Shown: one piece after another, positions 1 through 9,395 of the stretch
How the letters are laid out: each line of letters starts with the position of its first letter
Numbering within the stretch: the stretch's first letter is position 1
Assembly: GCF_014646015.1 (NCBI RefSeq)
Contig: NZ_BMMQ01000002.1
Coordinates: 434,277-498,276 of the forward strand
DNA: 64,000 nt
Reading direction: 5' to 3'
Origin: Microbacterium nanhaiense
Lineage (GTDB): Bacteria > Actinomycetota > Actinomycetes > Actinomycetales > Microbacteriaceae
The notes under the pieces: model-generated
What the model was told of the DNA's origin: nothing
Databases searched by the model: none
The model's input: the letters and a program-made list of their open reading frames with translations, nothing else
Made by a program: the position numbers and the translations under genes

Positions 1-328
1 TCGCGAGCGCGTCGAACGTCGCCGGGAACCGCAACGTCAGGGTTTCGGCGTCTTCCATGGCGTGTTTCGCGGCGACGGGATGCGTGTGGGTGGCGGCGGC
101 GATGTCCGCGGCCATCGCGCGGCGGGCGTAGTCGATGCCGTCCCGGTTCGGGGAACGTTCCCCGGAGGCGTGGGCGATGCCGGCGAGGCGGGTGAGGCTG
201 CGGGCTTTGAGGGCTTCGAGGCGGGCGATGGCCCGGTCGTAGCGGGCGATGTCGCCCACGAGCAGGGCCGTGACCATGCGCTCTACCGGGTCGAGCCCGG
301 TGAGCGAGGAAGCGGCGTCGCTTGTCAT
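1..328 (-). CDS. DUF222/HNH endonuclease family protein, N-terminal fragment (cut by window edge)
   Basis: The first 109 codons of a minus-strand gene running off the left edge, from an ATG at 328. The visible part (MTSDAASSLTGLDPVERM, then a helical Ala/Arg-rich stretch with RYDRAIARLEALKARSL and GIDYARRAMAADIAAATH) is typical of the DUF222 region that precedes a C-terminal HNH nuclease in actinobacterial 13E12-repeat-type proteins. The HNH domain itself would lie outside the window, so nuclease activity is only inferred. These genes often occur in many copies per genome. No Shine-Dalgarno sequence is visible before the ATG; a TAGCCT hexamer ends 7 bases upstream, so the mRNA may be leaderless. 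Confidence 0.8.
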   Translation of the reverse strand, partial: MTSDAASSLTGLDPVERMVTALLVGDIARYDRAIARLEALKARSLTRLAGIAHASGERSPNRDGIDYARRAMAADIAAATHTHPVAAKHAMEDAETLTLRFPATFDALA

Positions 329-402
329 ATTCCCAGGCTAGAAACAACCTCTGACAAACGAACCCTCGCTCCACCGAAAAAGCGAAGAAAGATTCGAAAG
401 TT

Positions 403-798
403 CTACGCGTCGAAGGAGTTCACGAGGGAGTGCGCCGCGCGATCGAGATAATCCCACAGCACGTCGCGATGCATCGGTGACAACCCCGCCTCGTCGACCG
501 CGGTACGCATGCAGGCCAGCCAGCGGTCGCGGGCATCCGGGTTCACCTTGTAGGGCATGTGCCGCATACGCAGGCGCGGATGGCCGCGCGTCTCGCTGTA
601 CGTCGTCGGCCCACCCCAGTACTGTTCGAGGAACAACAGCAGCCGCTCCGCCGCGGGCCCGAGGTCTTCCTCGGGGTACATCGGCTTCAGCACCTCGTCG
701 CGCGCGACCTCGCGGTAGAACGCGTCGACAATGCGCCGGAATGTCGGGCGGCCGCCCACCTCCTCGTAGAAGGTGGGCGAACCGTCCGAGGGGCGCAT
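403..798 (-). CDS. glbO: Group II truncated hemoglobin (TrHbO)
   Basis: A 131-residue cytoplasmic heme protein of the 2-on-2 globin family, group II, associated with oxygen binding and peroxide or NO chemistry. Seen in the sequence: the proximal histidine in RMRHMPYKV (H80), the CD-corner YPEEDL motif (Tyr41) and the group II tryptophan in DRWLACM (W93). Length matches the family. It starts one base after the pepN stop (TGACATG), so the two genes are very likely cotranscribed and perhaps translationally coupled. The same pepN-glbO adjacency is common in actinobacteria. The exact physiological role cannot be read from the sequence. Confidence 0.92.
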   Translation of the reverse strand: MRPSDGSPTFYEEVGGRPTFRRIVDAFYREVARDEVLKPMYPEEDLGPAAERLLLFLEQYWGGPTTYSETRGHPRLRMRHMPYKVNPDARDRWLACMRTAVDEAGLSPMHRDVLWDYLDRAAHSLVNSFDA

Positions 799-799
799 G

Positions 800-3370
800 T
801 CAGTCTTCCTCGGCGTCGCGCGCCTGCGCCGTCAGCGCGCGCTCGACGCCCGCGAGGTTCTCCGCCACGATGCGTCGGAGCGCCGCCGGAGCCTCGGAGT
901 TGTCCGCCAGCCACTGGCGCGTGACGTCGCGCAGCTCGACGTTCGCAAGCGGGGCCGGGTAGAGCAGCTCCACAAGGTACGACGCGATCTGGAAGGTGCG
1001 CTCGTTCCACACGCGCAGCAGCATGTCGAAGTAGCGCGTGACGAAATCGTTCAGATCCTCGCGCGTGGCCGGATTGACGATGCCGGCCGCCGCCGAACGA
1101 AGGACGGTGTTCGGGACCGAGTTCGTGTCGACGAGCGCAGACCACTCGATCAGCTTGCTCTCGACGCCGGGAAGGGAGGCGCGGGCCTGCGCGGCCATCT
1201 CCGCGCCCTTCGACGTGTTGTCCGCCTCGAGGGCGGCCGCGATGTCGTCTCGCGTGACCTTGCCACCCGCGGCGAGGGACACGAGAAGCTGCCACGACAG
1301 GTCCTGGTCGATCTCGAGTCCCTCGAGCACCGTCCGTCCGTCGCGCAGCGCCGCGACGCGCTCCCAGTGCGCAACGCGCGAGGCGGCCTGCGCGAAGGCG
1401 GTGGCGAGCTGCAGCTGCATGTCGCTACCCGCGGCGGATCCGGTCAGCAGGTTCCAGAGTCCATCGGCGACCTGCGCGCGCGCGAAGTCGCGGTTCTCGG
1501 GATCCGTGTACGAATTCGCCGCGAGGCGCACCTGCGCGAGCGTGGTGCGGATGGTCGTCGACTCGGTCTCCGAACCGAGGCCCGCCAGCACGAGCTGGAT
1601 GTAGTCGCGGGCGGCCATCTCGCCGTCGCGGGTCATGTCCCACGCCGCGCCCCACACAAGCGAGCGCGCCAGCGGATCCTCGATCGCCGAGATGTGCGAG
1701 ATCGCCGTCTCGAGGCTCTGCGGATCGAGGCGGATCTTCGCGTAGGCGAGGTCGCCGTCGTTCAGAAGCACGAGCGCCGGGCGCTCGGCGCCGACGAGCT
1801 CCGGAATCTCGGTGAGGTCGCCGTCGATGTCGACCTCGACCTCGCGGGTGCGCACCAGCGAGCCGCCCTGAAGCTCGTAGAACCCGATACCCATGCGGTG
1901 GGGACGGATCGTCGGGTAATCGGCGGGCGCGGTCTGCAGCACGGCGAAGCGCGTGATCTTCCCGTCGACGTCCGTGTCGATGACGGGGGAGAGCGTGTTG
2001 ACGCCCGCCGTCTCGAGCCACTTCGCGCTCCACGCCTTCAGGTCGCGACCGCTCGTGGCCTCGAGCTCGACGAGGAGATCGCTGAGGGTGGTGTTCTGGT
2101 AGGCGTGCTTCCGGAAGTACGCGCCGACGCCCGCGAAGAACTCGTCGATGCCGACGTACGCCGCGAGCTGCTTGAGCAGCGATCCGCCCTTGGCGTAGGT
2201 GATGCCGTCGAAGTTCACCTGCACGTCTTCGAGGTCGTTGATCGTTGCCACGACGGGGTGCGTCGACGGCAGCTGGTCCTGGCGGTATGCCCAGGTCTTC
2301 TCCATCGCGTTGAAGGTCGTCCAGGCACCCTCCCACTCGGTGGCCTCGGCGGTCGCGATCGTCGACGCCCACTCGGCGAACGACTCGTTCAGCCACAGGT
2401 CGTTCCACCACTTCATCGTGACGAGGTCGCCGAACCACATGTGCGCGAGCTCGTGCAGAATCGTGACGACGCGGCGCTCCTTGACGGCGTCCGTGACCTT
2501 GCCGCGGAAGACGTAGGTCTCGGTGAACGTCACGCAACCGGCGTTCTCCATTGCGCCGGCATTGAACTCCGGCACGAAGAGCTGGTCGTACTTCGCGAAG
2601 GGGTAGGGGACGCCGAACTTCTCCTCGTAATAGGCGAAGCCCTGCTTCGTCTTCTCGAAGACGTAGTCTGCGTCCATGTACGGCCAGAGGCTCTTACGAG
2701 CGAACACGCCGAGCGGGATCGTGCGGCCCTCGCTGTTGACGAGTTCGTCGCGGATCTCCTCGTAGGGCCCCGCGACGAGCGCCGTGATGTACGACGAGAT
2801 GCGCGGGGTGGGCTCGAAGCCCCACGTCGCCGCGACACCGTCCTCATGGGGGATCGGTTCGGGCGTCGGCTGGTTCGAGACGACCTTCCAGTTCTTCGGC
2901 GCCGAGACCGTGAACTGGAACGTGGCCTTCAGGTCGGGCTGCTCGAACACGGCGAAGACGCGGCGCGAGTCCGGCACCTCGAACTGCGTGTAGAGGTACA
3001 CCTCGCCGTCGACGGGGTCGACGAAGCGGTGCAGGCCCTCACCGGTGTTGGTGTACTCGCAGTCGGCGTCGATGACGAGTTCGTTGTGCTCGGCGAGGTC
3101 GTCCAGTGCGATGCGAGAATCGGCGAACACGTCCGAGGGCGAAAGCTCGCGGCCATTGAGTGTCACCTCGCGCACCTCGCGCGCGATGAGGTCGATGAAC
3201 GTCGACGAGCCGGGGGCGGCGTCGAAGCGCACCACGCTGCGCGATCCGAACACCTCCGCGCCCTTCGTGAGGTCGAGCGAGACTTCGTAGCTGTGGGTGT
3301 TGACGACGGCGCGACGGGCCTCCGCCTCGGCGCGGGTGAGGTTCTCTCCAGGCACTTCGATTGCTCCCAT
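800..3370 (-). CDS. pepN: Aminopeptidase N (M1 family zinc metallopeptidase)
   Basis: An 856-residue cytosolic M1 aminopeptidase that removes N-terminal residues from peptides. Diagnostic motifs are intact: the exopeptidase GAMEN motif (residues 272-276) and the zinc site HELAH at 306-310 with the third ligand Glu in NESFAEW (E329). The beta-sandwich N-terminal domain and the C-terminal helical ERAP1-like domain (from about residue 520) are present, and the length is normal. It is the first gene of a minus-strand operon with the globin gene. It is divergent from the ferrochelatase gene, with about 140 bases between their starts. No clear Shine-Dalgarno sequence is seen before the ATG. Confidence 0.96.
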   Translation of the reverse strand: MGAIEVPGENLTRAEAEARRAVVNTHSYEVSLDLTKGAEVFGSRSVVRFDAAPGSSTFIDLIAREVREVTLNGRELSPSDVFADSRIALDDLAEHNELVIDADCEYTNTGEGLHRFVDPVDGEVYLYTQFEVPDSRRVFAVFEQPDLKATFQFTVSAPKNWKVVSNQPTPEPIPHEDGVAATWGFEPTPRISSYITALVAGPYEEIRDELVNSEGRTIPLGVFARKSLWPYMDADYVFEKTKQGFAYYEEKFGVPYPFAKYDQLFVPEFNAGAMENAGCVTFTETYVFRGKVTDAVKERRVVTILHELAHMWFGDLVTMKWWNDLWLNESFAEWASTIATAEATEWEGAWTTFNAMEKTWAYRQDQLPSTHPVVATINDLEDVQVNFDGITYAKGGSLLKQLAAYVGIDEFFAGVGAYFRKHAYQNTTLSDLLVELEATSGRDLKAWSAKWLETAGVNTLSPVIDTDVDGKITRFAVLQTAPADYPTIRPHRMGIGFYELQGGSLVRTREVEVDIDGDLTEIPELVGAERPALVLLNDGDLAYAKIRLDPQSLETAISHISAIEDPLARSLVWGAAWDMTRDGEMAARDYIQLVLAGLGSETESTTIRTTLAQVRLAANSYTDPENRDFARAQVADGLWNLLTGSAAGSDMQLQLATAFAQAASRVAHWERVAALRDGRTVLEGLEIDQDLSWQLLVSLAAGGKVTRDDIAAALEADNTSKGAEMAAQARASLPGVESKLIEWSALVDTNSVPNTVLRSAAAGIVNPATREDLNDFVTRYFDMLLRVWNERTFQIASYLVELLYPAPLANVELRDVTRQWLADNSEAPAALRRIVAENLAGVERALTAQARDAEED

Positions 3371-3514
3371 GAGGTTGTCGGGGGGATCCGCCCGCGCACG
3401 TGTGGCGCCGCAGGCAACTCGTCCAGCCTACGACTCCCTCGTGTGACTTCGCCGTGTCGCCGCGCGTTCGTGCGCCCTCAGCGAACTTTTCTACAGAGGT
3501 GCGAAGATGGCCGT

Positions 3515-4708
3515 GTGACTACCGCTGACGTTCCCTTTGCTTCTGCCGCAGCCCGCTCGGGTGAACCGTTCATCGAGACGCCGACGGCGTACGACGCGAT
3601 CCTGTTGGCGAGTTTCGGAGGGCCCGAGGGGCAGGAAGACGTCATCCCGTTCCTGCGCAACGTCACCCGTGGCCGGGGCATCCCGGACGAGCGGCTCGAG
3701 CTCGTGTCGACGCATTACCGCTCTTTCGGCGGCGTCAGCCCGATCAATGCGCAGAACCGCGTGCTGCTCGAGGCGCTCGAGGCCGAGATCGCTCGCCGCG
3801 GCCTGAACCTGCCCGTCTACTGGGGTAATCGCAATTGGCACCCGATGATGGACGACGCCGTCACGCGCGCCTATGCCGACGGGCACCGCACGATCTTGGC
3901 GCTCGCGACGAGCGCCTACAGCTCCTATTCGAGCGATCGCCAGTATCGGGAGGACTTCGCACGCGTCTTGGGATCCGCGGATGGAACGGGTCTCGGTGAG
4001 GGCGATGACCCCATGACGATCGACAAGGTCCGCCTGTTCTTCGACCACCCCGGATTCGTCGAACCGTTCTACGAGGGGATCCGCGATGCGATCTCCGGCT
4101 GGCTCGCCGCCGGGCGCCCGGCGCGCGAGATCCGGATCCTGTTCTCGACCCATTCGGTGCCGATGGCCGACGCGGCGAAGTCCGGCCCCCGCGATGGCGG
4201 CTTCGGTGAGGGCGGCGCATACGTCGCCCAGCACAGGGCGGTCGCCGAACATCTCATCGCGCGGTTGCGCGACGAGTTCGCCGCGGCCTCCGATATCGAC
4301 TGGTCGCTGGTGTTCCAGTCGCGCTCGGGCCCGCCGTCGCAGCCCTGGCTCGAACCGGACATCAACGACGTCATCGCCGAGCTGCCGGGCGAGGGCATCA
4401 CCGCGGTCGCCGTCGTGCCGCTCGGCTTCGTGAGCGACCACATGGAGGTGCTGTGGGACCTCGACAACGAGGCGAAGCAGTCGGCGGCCGACGCGGGCCT
4501 GGCGTTCGTTCGCACGCGCACTCCCGGCGTGCACCCCGCTTTCGTGTCGGGCCTCGTCGACCTCATCGAGGAGCGTCTGAACGGCACCCCGGCCGCGGAA
4601 CGCCCCCACGTGACCGCGCTCGGCCCGTGGTACGACGTCTCGCGCCCCGGCAGCGATGAGAACGATCGGCTGGGCTTCCGACCGGCCGCGGCGGGCATCG
4701 CACCGTAA
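3515..4708 (+). CDS. hemH: Coproporphyrin III ferrochelatase
   Basis: Inserts ferrous iron into the porphyrin in heme synthesis. In actinobacteria this enzyme (CpfC) acts on coproporphyrin III before the final decarboxylation. The 397-residue product carries family hallmarks: LLASFGGPEG near the N-terminus, THYRSFGGVSPIN, the catalytic histidine in LFSTHSVPMAD (about residues 209-219) and the conserved acidic segment SDHMEVLWDLDNEA (about 306). The GTG at 3515 is chosen because it gives the usual N-terminus. The same frame stays open far upstream, but only as antisense to pepN. rpiB follows after 10 bases. No cysteine cluster for a [2Fe-2S] site is visible. Confidence 0.95.
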   Translation: MTTADVPFASAAARSGEPFIETPTAYDAILLASFGGPEGQEDVIPFLRNVTRGRGIPDERLELVSTHYRSFGGVSPINAQNRVLLEALEAEIARRGLNLPVYWGNRNWHPMMDDAVTRAYADGHRTILALATSAYSSYSSDRQYREDFARVLGSADGTGLGEGDDPMTIDKVRLFFDHPGFVEPFYEGIRDAISGWLAAGRPAREIRILFSTHSVPMADAAKSGPRDGGFGEGGAYVAQHRAVAEHLIARLRDEFAAASDIDWSLVFQSRSGPPSQPWLEPDINDVIAELPGEGITAVAVVPLGFVSDHMEVLWDLDNEAKQSAADAGLAFVRTRTPGVHPAFVSGLVDLIEERLNGTPAAERPHVTALGPWYDVSRPGSDENDRLGFRPAAAGIAP

Positions 4709-4718
4709 GCTCGTTCTC

Positions 4719-5216
4719 ATGCGCATTCACATCGCCACGGATCACGCCGGCTTCGAGTTCTCGGCCGAGCTGCAGCAGCACCTGATCGACGCCGGCCACG
4801 AGGTCGTCGACCACGGCCCCGTCGCCTACGAGGCGCTCGACGACTACCCTGCGTTCTGCATCCGCGCCGCGCAGGCGGTCGTCGCCGATCAGCGCTCGGG
4901 CGTCGAGGCCCTGGGCGTCGTTTTCGGTGGATCCGGAAACGGCGAGCAGATCGCCGCGAACAAGGTGAAGGGCGTGCGCGCGGCGCTCGTCTGGAACCTC
5001 TCGACGGCGGAGCTCGCCCGGCAGCACAACGACGCGAACGTGATCTCGATCGGCGCGCGCCAGCACAGCGTCGACGAGGTGTTTTCGTTCGTCGACGCGT
5101 TCATCGCCGAGCCCTTCTCGGGCGACGAGCGCCACGCCCGTCGTATCGCACAGGTGGGTGCCTACGAGACGGACGGCACACTCGTCGACACCCCGGCCCC
5201 GCGCGTTCGCTCGTAG
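4719..5216 (+). CDS. rpiB: Ribose-5-phosphate isomerase B
   Basis: Interconverts ribose 5-phosphate and ribulose 5-phosphate in the pentose phosphate pathway. The 165-residue protein begins MRIHIATDHAGFEFS, with the RpiB/LacAB phosphate-binding Asp-His, and carries GGSGNGEQIAANK. There, Glu replaces the catalytic cysteine of the E. coli type, which is the pattern established for mycobacterial RpiB. The C-terminal RRIAQVGAYE segment is also conserved. It sits 10 bases after hemH and two bases before the glycosylase gene, so the three probably form one transcript. Confidence 0.95.
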   Translation: MRIHIATDHAGFEFSAELQQHLIDAGHEVVDHGPVAYEALDDYPAFCIRAAQAVVADQRSGVEALGVVFGGSGNGEQIAANKVKGVRAALVWNLSTAELARQHNDANVISIGARQHSVDEVFSFVDAFIAEPFSGDERHARRIAQVGAYETDGTLVDTPAPRVRS

Positions 5217-5218
5217 TC

Positions 5219-6208
5219 GTGCCCGAGGGACACTCCGTACACCGCATCGCGCGGCAGTTCGAGCGCAACTTCGTCGGGCGGCCCGTGGCCGTCTCGAGCC
5301 CGCAGGGTCGCTTCGCCGACGGCGCCGCGCGCATAGACGGCCGCACGATGACACGTGCGATGGCCGTCGGCAAGCAGATGTTCCTCGAGTTCGAGGACGA
5401 CCTGTGGCTGCGGGTTCATCTGGGCCTCTATGGCGCCTGGGACTTCGCGGGCGAGATCCTCGTGGATCCGACGATCGCCTCGGCCAACGGGCGCATGGGG
5501 CAGACCAACCAGCGCGGCACGGATCCGATCTTCGACGACGCGGGGGAGAACTCTCTCGCCTCGATCGGCGCCCCGCGGAAGACGCGCGCTCACGTGCGCA
5601 TGTCCGAGCAGACGCGGGGTCTCGCTAATGAGGGTTCGGAATGGCCGCCGCCCGTCGTTGGCCAGGTGCGTGCCCGCCTGCTGACCGAGCAGACGTGCGC
5701 CGACCTGCGCGGTCCGACGGCCTGTGCCGTCGAGTCGCCCGACGAGGTGCAGAAGGTGCTCGAGCGACTCGGACCGGATCCGCTTGTCGGCGACCCCGCC
5801 GAGAATGAGCGGCGCTTCGTCGCCGCCGTGCGGCGCCGGAACGTCGCGATCGGTCAGCTCCTCATGGACCAGGCCGTCGTGAGCGGAATCGGCAACGTCT
5901 ACCGGGCCGAGATGCTCTTCCGCGCCGGAATCGACCCGCACACGCCGGGGAAGGCGATCCCGGAAGAGATCGTGCGAGAGCTGTGGCGCGATTGGACGCG
6001 ACTGCTGAAGATCGGCGTCGAGACCGGCCAGATGATGACGATGGACGGTCTCGAGGGGGAGGCGTGGCGCAAGGCCATGGCCAGCCGCGACGATCGGCAC
6101 TGGGTGTATCACCGCGCCGGCCTGCCCTGCCGCGTGTGCGGCACGGAGATCCTCCTCGAGGAGATGCAGGCGCGCAAACTCTACTGGTGCCCGAGCTGCC
6201 AGAGATAG
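5219..6208 (+). CDS. Fpg/Nei-family DNA glycosylase/AP lyase
   Basis: A 329-residue base-excision repair enzyme. After removal of the initiator methionine the mature N-terminus Pro-Glu (MPEGHSVHRI) supplies the catalytic nucleophile, so the GTG at 5219 must be the true start. The helix-two-turn-helix motif includes DQAVVSGIGNVYRAE. The C-terminal zinc finger is complete (C304xxC307 ... C324xxC327). The MPEGHS opening fits endonuclease VIII-like (Nei) enzymes better than Fpg, which usually begins MPELPE. Substrate preference cannot be decided further. It is the last gene of the hemH-rpiB transcript and is followed by a strong hairpin. Confidence 0.9.
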   Translation: MPEGHSVHRIARQFERNFVGRPVAVSSPQGRFADGAARIDGRTMTRAMAVGKQMFLEFEDDLWLRVHLGLYGAWDFAGEILVDPTIASANGRMGQTNQRGTDPIFDDAGENSLASIGAPRKTRAHVRMSEQTRGLANEGSEWPPPVVGQVRARLLTEQTCADLRGPTACAVESPDEVQKVLERLGPDPLVGDPAENERRFVAAVRRRNVAIGQLLMDQAVVSGIGNVYRAEMLFRAGIDPHTPGKAIPEEIVRELWRDWTRLLKIGVETGQMMTMDGLEGEAWRKAMASRDDRHWVYHRAGLPCRVCGTEILLEEMQARKLYWCPSCQR

Positions 6209-6212
6209 CGAA

Positions 6213-6240
6213 GAGGCCCGGAGCGAACGCTCCGGGCCTC
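6213..6240. terminator. Bidirectional hairpin terminator between the glycosylase gene and dps
   Basis: A perfect 12-base-pair stem (gaggcccggagc pairing with gctccgggcctc) around a four-base loop, in the 46-base gap between convergent genes. There is no long U tract on either side, as is usual for this kind of GC-rich genome. Confidence 0.8.
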
Positions 6241-6254
6241 ACGCCGTCATGGCC

Positions 6255-6734
6255 TTACTCGGCGATGTGCGAGAAGAGGAACCAGCGGTCCTTCTCGAGT
6301 CCGGCCTTGATGCCGATCGCGGTGTCCTGGCTGGTGAGGTCGGTCTCGTCGAGACCCTCGATCGCGGCCTCGAGGTCGGCGATCACGGCGTCGATGTCGG
6401 CGATGATGCCCTTGATCACCTCGGTCGACTGAGCGAAGCCCGCCGGTGCGCCCGTCGCGGGAACCTTCTCGGCCACGCGCTGGACCCGTGCGTCGATCGG
6501 AAGGCCGAGGGCGACGATTCGCTCGGCGGCCTCGTCCGCCCAGGCGCCCGCGTGCTCGACGAGCGTGTCGAGGAACTCGTGCACGCCGATGAAGTTGGCG
6601 CCTCGGACGTGCCAGTGCGCCTGCTTGCCGTTGATCGTCAGCGCCTGCAGGCCGAGCACGACGGGGGAGAGGAACTGCGAGGTGCTCGAGGCGGCGGTGG
6701 CGGTGGACGCGGTGGTGGCGATGGTGGTGGTCAT
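6255..6734 (-). CDS. dps: Dps family DNA-binding ferritin-like protein
   Basis: A 159-residue mini-ferritin that oxidises and stores iron using peroxide and protects DNA, normally as a 12-mer. The inter-subunit ferroxidase residues are present with canonical spacing: H40 and H52 (AHWHVRGANFIGVHEF), D67 and E71 (WADEAAER). The start at 6734 is preferred over longer in-frame versions because AAGGGGATTCAG precedes it as a strong ribosome site, and MTTTIATTAS is a normal flexible Dps tail. Two DtxR/IdeR-like iron boxes lie upstream. Expressed as a single gene. Confidence 0.95.
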   Translation of the reverse strand: MTTTIATTASTATAASSTSQFLSPVVLGLQALTINGKQAHWHVRGANFIGVHEFLDTLVEHAGAWADEAAERIVALGLPIDARVQRVAEKVPATGAPAGFAQSTEVIKGIIADIDAVIADLEAAIEGLDETDLTSQDTAIGIKAGLEKDRWFLFSHIAE

Positions 6735-6813
6735 CTGAATCCCCTTCGTCGGATCCGGGAGGAGGTCTCCCTCTGTGACAACCACGCTAACGTGCGTTTT
6801 CATCCCGCACAAG

Positions 6814-6832
6814 CAAGGTGAGGCTGAGCTGA
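6814..6832 (-). promoter_or_regulatory. Putative DtxR/IdeR iron box 1 upstream of dps
   Basis: Read on the minus strand, this 19-mer matches the published DtxR/IdeR consensus TTAGGTTAGCCTAACCTAA at 13 of 19 positions, including the core AGCCT and ACCT. It lies about 80 bases upstream of the dps start codon, next to a possible -35 (TTGTGC). Confidence 0.45.
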
Positions 6833-6850
6833 ATTAGGCGCTGACCTGGG

Positions 6851-6869
6851 GAAAGCAAGGCTTGCCTAA
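6851..6869 (-). promoter_or_regulatory. Putative DtxR/IdeR iron box 2 upstream of dps
   Basis: A second 19-mer matching the DtxR/IdeR consensus at 12 of 19 positions, with the best half-site (CCTAA) intact, centred 37 bases upstream of box 1. Weaker than box 1 on its own; the pairing is what makes it worth noting. Confidence 0.35.
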
Positions 6870-6957
6870 GTCGAAGATGATGGATCGTGACGCGCCCGGG
6901 ATCGTCCTCGGTTGGGATCCGCGGTGAAACGTCCGTTAGTCTTGTGGAACCCCGTTC

Positions 6958-7028
6958 GGGGATGTAGCTCAATGGTAGAGCCCCAGTCTTCCAAACTGGT
7001 CACGCGGGTTCGATTCCCGTCATCCCCT
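6958..7028 (+). tRNA. tRNA-Gly (anticodon TCC)
   Basis: A complete 71-base cloverleaf: acceptor stem GGGGATG pairs with CATCCCC, D-arm GCTC...GAGC, anticodon stem CCAGT/ACTGG enclosing the loop with TCC, and a T-arm with GGTTCGATTCC. The 3' CCA is not encoded. A hairpin terminator follows at 7040. Confidence 0.97.
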
Positions 7029-7039
7029 CCGCAGTGCAG

Positions 7040-7061
7040 AACCCCCGTCTCGACGGGGGTT
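7040..7061 (+). terminator. Hairpin terminator after tRNA-Gly
   Basis: A stem aacccccgt/acgggggtt (9 base pairs) with a CTCG loop and a following T-rich stretch (tctgtcgttc), 11 bases after the tRNA. Confidence 0.8.
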
Positions 7062-7169
7062 CTGTCGTTCTCCCCGCCCCGCCACGCCCGGTCTCCCGTG
7101 GCCGGGCGCACAGGGAAACTCGGTTAGACTCGTCGAGGCCGCTTTGTGTTCCCGTCTTCACGGAACCCA

Positions 7170-7243
7170 CGGGGCGTAGCTCAGCTTGGTAGAGCGCCCG
7201 CTTTGGGAGCGGGAGGTCGCAGGTTCAAATCCTGTCGCCCCGA
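7170..7243 (+). tRNA. tRNA-Pro (anticodon TGG)
   Basis: A complete 74-base cloverleaf: acceptor CGGGGCG pairs with CGCCCCG, anticodon stem CCCGC/GCGGG encloses TTTGGGA with anticodon TGG, the T-loop is GGTTCAAATCC, and the discriminator is A. CCA is not encoded. It lies 71 bases before the trigger factor gene. Confidence 0.97.
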
Positions 7244-7314
7244 CGTCGGCCTAACTAGACCTCAGCCCGTGGCGCAGCTCGTCGTGGGCGACGCAACAAG
7301 GAGAAGCGAACCGC

Positions 7315-8640
7315 ATGGTGAACACCACCGTCGAGAAGCTCAGCCCGACTCGGGTCAAGCTGCACATCTCGGTCACGCCCGAGGAACTGAAGCCGAGCAT
7401 CGACCACGCCTACGAGCACATCGCCAAGGACGTTCAGGTCCCCGGGTTCCGCAAGGGCAAGGTTCCTGCGCCGATCATCGACCAGCGCGTCGGACGCGGT
7501 GCGGTCATCGAGCACGCCGTCAACGAGGGGCTCGACCGGTTCTTCCGCGAGGCCGTGGCGAGCAATGAGCTCCAGGTCCTCGGCCAGCCGAGCGCCGACA
7601 TCACCGCGTGGCCCGCTGAGAAGGACTTCTCGGGCGACCTCGAGGTCGACATCGAGGTCGACGTCGCGCCCGAGTTCGAGGTGCCGGCATACGACGACCT
7701 GAAGATCACGGTTGACGCGATCGAGGTCGACGAGTCGGCCATCGACGCCGAGCTCGACGCCCTGCGCGCCCGGTTCGGCACGCTCGTCCCCGTCGAGCGT
7801 CCCGCCACCACGGGTGACTTCGTCGAGCTCGACCTCGTCGCCAAGATCGGCGACGAGGAGATCGACCGCGCCGAGGGCGTGTCCTACGAGATCGGCTCGG
7901 GCCAGCTGCTCGAGGGCACCGACGAGGCCATCGACTCCCTCACGGCGGGCGAGGAGACGACCTTCACGTCCAAGCTCGTCGGCGGCGAGCACGCCGGTGA
8001 GGACGCCGAGGTCACGGTGGTCGTCAAGGCCGTCAAGGAGCGCGAGCTCCCCGAGGCCGACGACGACTTCGCCCAGATGGCGAGCGAGTTCGACACCATC
8101 GCCGAGCTCCGTGAGTCGCTGACCGACCAGGTGAAGCAGAAGGGCGCGTTCGCGCAGGGCTCCGAGGCACGCGACAAGCTCGTCGAGCAGCTTCTCGAGG
8201 CTGCCGACATCGCCGTTCCCGAGGCTCTCGTCGAGGATGAGGTGCACCGTCACCTCGAGCAGGAGAACCGTCTCGAGGACGACACGCACCGCGCCGAGGT
8301 CAAGGAAGCCAGCGAGAAGCAGTTCCGCACGCAGCTCCTCTTCGACCGCATCGCGAAGGACCTCGAGGTTCAGGTCTCGCAGGAGGAGTTCACCCAGTAC
8401 CTGATCCAGGCTTCGGGTCAGTACGGCATGAGCCCCCAGGACTTCATCCAGGCGCTGCAGCAGGGTAACCAGCTGCAGGCGATCATGGGCGACGTGGCGC
8501 GCAACAAGGCCATCGCGGTTGTGCTGGGCAAGGTCGAGGTCGTCGACACCAACGGTGACGCCGTGAACCTCGACGGCTTCGTTGCCGTCGACGAGGACGA
8601 GGCGTCGGAGGCCGAGGAATCGGCCGACGACGAGAAGTAA
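7315..8640 (+). CDS. tig: Trigger factor (ribosome-associated chaperone/PPIase)
   Basis: A 441-residue chaperone that binds the ribosome exit tunnel and meets nascent chains. The N-terminal ribosome-binding domain has the conserved signature GFRKGKVP (around residues 44-51). The FKBP-type PPIase domain follows (about 155-240, [17 protein letters not shown]...[11 protein letters not shown]), and the long helical C-terminal domain ends in an acidic tail ([16 protein letters not shown]). Length is normal. An AAGGAGAAG ribosome site precedes the ATG. It is immediately upstream of clpP1-clpP2-clpX, the usual bacterial order, but a strong hairpin separates it from them. Confidence 0.97.
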   Translation: MVNTTVEKLSPTRVKLHISVTPEELKPSIDHAYEHIAKDVQVPGFRKGKVPAPIIDQRVGRGAVIEHAVNEGLDRFFREAVASNELQVLGQPSADITAWPAEKDFSGDLEVDIEVDVAPEFEVPAYDDLKITVDAIEVDESAIDAELDALRARFGTLVPVERPATTGDFVELDLVAKIGDEEIDRAEGVSYEIGSGQLLEGTDEAIDSLTAGEETTFTSKLVGGEHAGEDAEVTVVVKAVKERELPEADDDFAQMASEFDTIAELRESLTDQVKQKGAFAQGSEARDKLVEQLLEAADIAVPEALVEDEVHRHLEQENRLEDDTHRAEVKEASEKQFRTQLLFDRIAKDLEVQVSQEEFTQYLIQASGQYGMSPQDFIQALQQGNQLQAIMGDVARNKAIAVVLGKVEVVDTNGDAVNLDGFVAVDEDEASEAEESADDEK

Positions 8641-8649
8641 TCCACTTCC

Positions 8650-8687
8650 CGAAGGGGCCGCTCGCGCTTGGCGCGGCGGCCCCTTCG
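8650..8687 (+). terminator. Hairpin terminator after tig
   Basis: A 12-base-pair stem (cgaaggggccgc with gcggccccttcg) around a 14-base loop, starting 10 bases after the tig stop codon. Confidence 0.8.
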
Positions 8688-8787
8688 CCGTTTCCGGCGT
8701 CGGCCGGGTATGCCCACGGCGAACACGGCCGAGAGGCGGCTGCACCGCCGGTAATGTCGAATCGACGCCACACCGAATGGAGTGAGA

Positions 8788-9381
8788 ATGCCTGAACCCC
8801 TGATGGCACAGAACGTCTTCGACCAGCTGCTGAAAGATCGCATCATCTGGCTGGGCTCGGAGGTTCGTGACGAGAATGCGAACGAGATCTGCGCGAAGAT
8901 CCTGCTTCTCGCCGCTGAGGATCCGAACAAGGACATTTACCTCTACATCAATTCGCCCGGCGGTTCGATCACCGCGGGCATGGCCATCTACGACACGATG
9001 CAGTTCGTTCCGAACGACATCGTGACGGTCGGCATCGGCATGGCCGCGTCGATGGGCCAGCTGCTGCTGACGAGCGGGACGAAGGGCAAGCGCTACATCA
9101 CGCCCAACGCCCGCGTGCTCCTGCACCAGCCGCACGGCGGCTTCGGCGGCACGGCCAGCGACATCCAGACGCAGGCCGAGCTGATCATCTCGATGAAGAA
9201 CCGACTCGCCGAGATCACCGCCGCGCAGACCGGCAAGACCGTCGAGCAGATCCACGCCGATGGCGACCGCGACCACTGGTTCACGGCCGAGGAAGCCCTC
9301 GAGTACGGCTTCGTCGACCACATCCGCGACAGCGCGACCGATGTCACGGGCGGCGGCGGAACCGACCGCGCGGCGAACTGA
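8788..9381 (+). CDS. clpP1: ATP-dependent Clp protease proteolytic subunit 1
   Basis: A 197-residue serine peptidase of the S14 family. The catalytic triad is visible as Ser88 (GMAASMGQ), His113 (LLHQPHGG) and Asp162 (DRDHWF). The ATG at 8788 follows GGAGTGAGA and gives the expected [10 protein letters not shown]-terminus; an in-frame GTG two codons earlier is less likely. In actinobacteria ClpP1 and ClpP2 form a mixed ClpP1P2 tetradecamer that works with ClpX or ClpC1. clpP2 begins 14 bases downstream, so the two are cotranscribed. Confidence 0.96.
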   Translation: MPEPLMAQNVFDQLLKDRIIWLGSEVRDENANEICAKILLLAAEDPNKDIYLYINSPGGSITAGMAIYDTMQFVPNDIVTVGIGMAASMGQLLLTSGTKGKRYITPNARVLLHQPHGGFGGTASDIQTQAELIISMKNRLAEITAAQTGKTVEQIHADGDRDHWFTAEEALEYGFVDHIRDSATDVTGGGGTDRAAN

Positions 9382-9395
9382 GAAAGGCTCTGACG

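Noticed and set aside
773..3514. Long plus-strand open frame, continuous with the ferrochelatase gene
   Set aside because: It is antisense to pepN, which has all M1 motifs; the predicted protein is Arg/Glu/Asp-rich without family likeness. High GC keeps this frame free of stops.
7255..9321. 688-codon minus-strand open frame
   Set aside because: Antisense to tig and clpP1, with composition typical of a reversed codon pattern.
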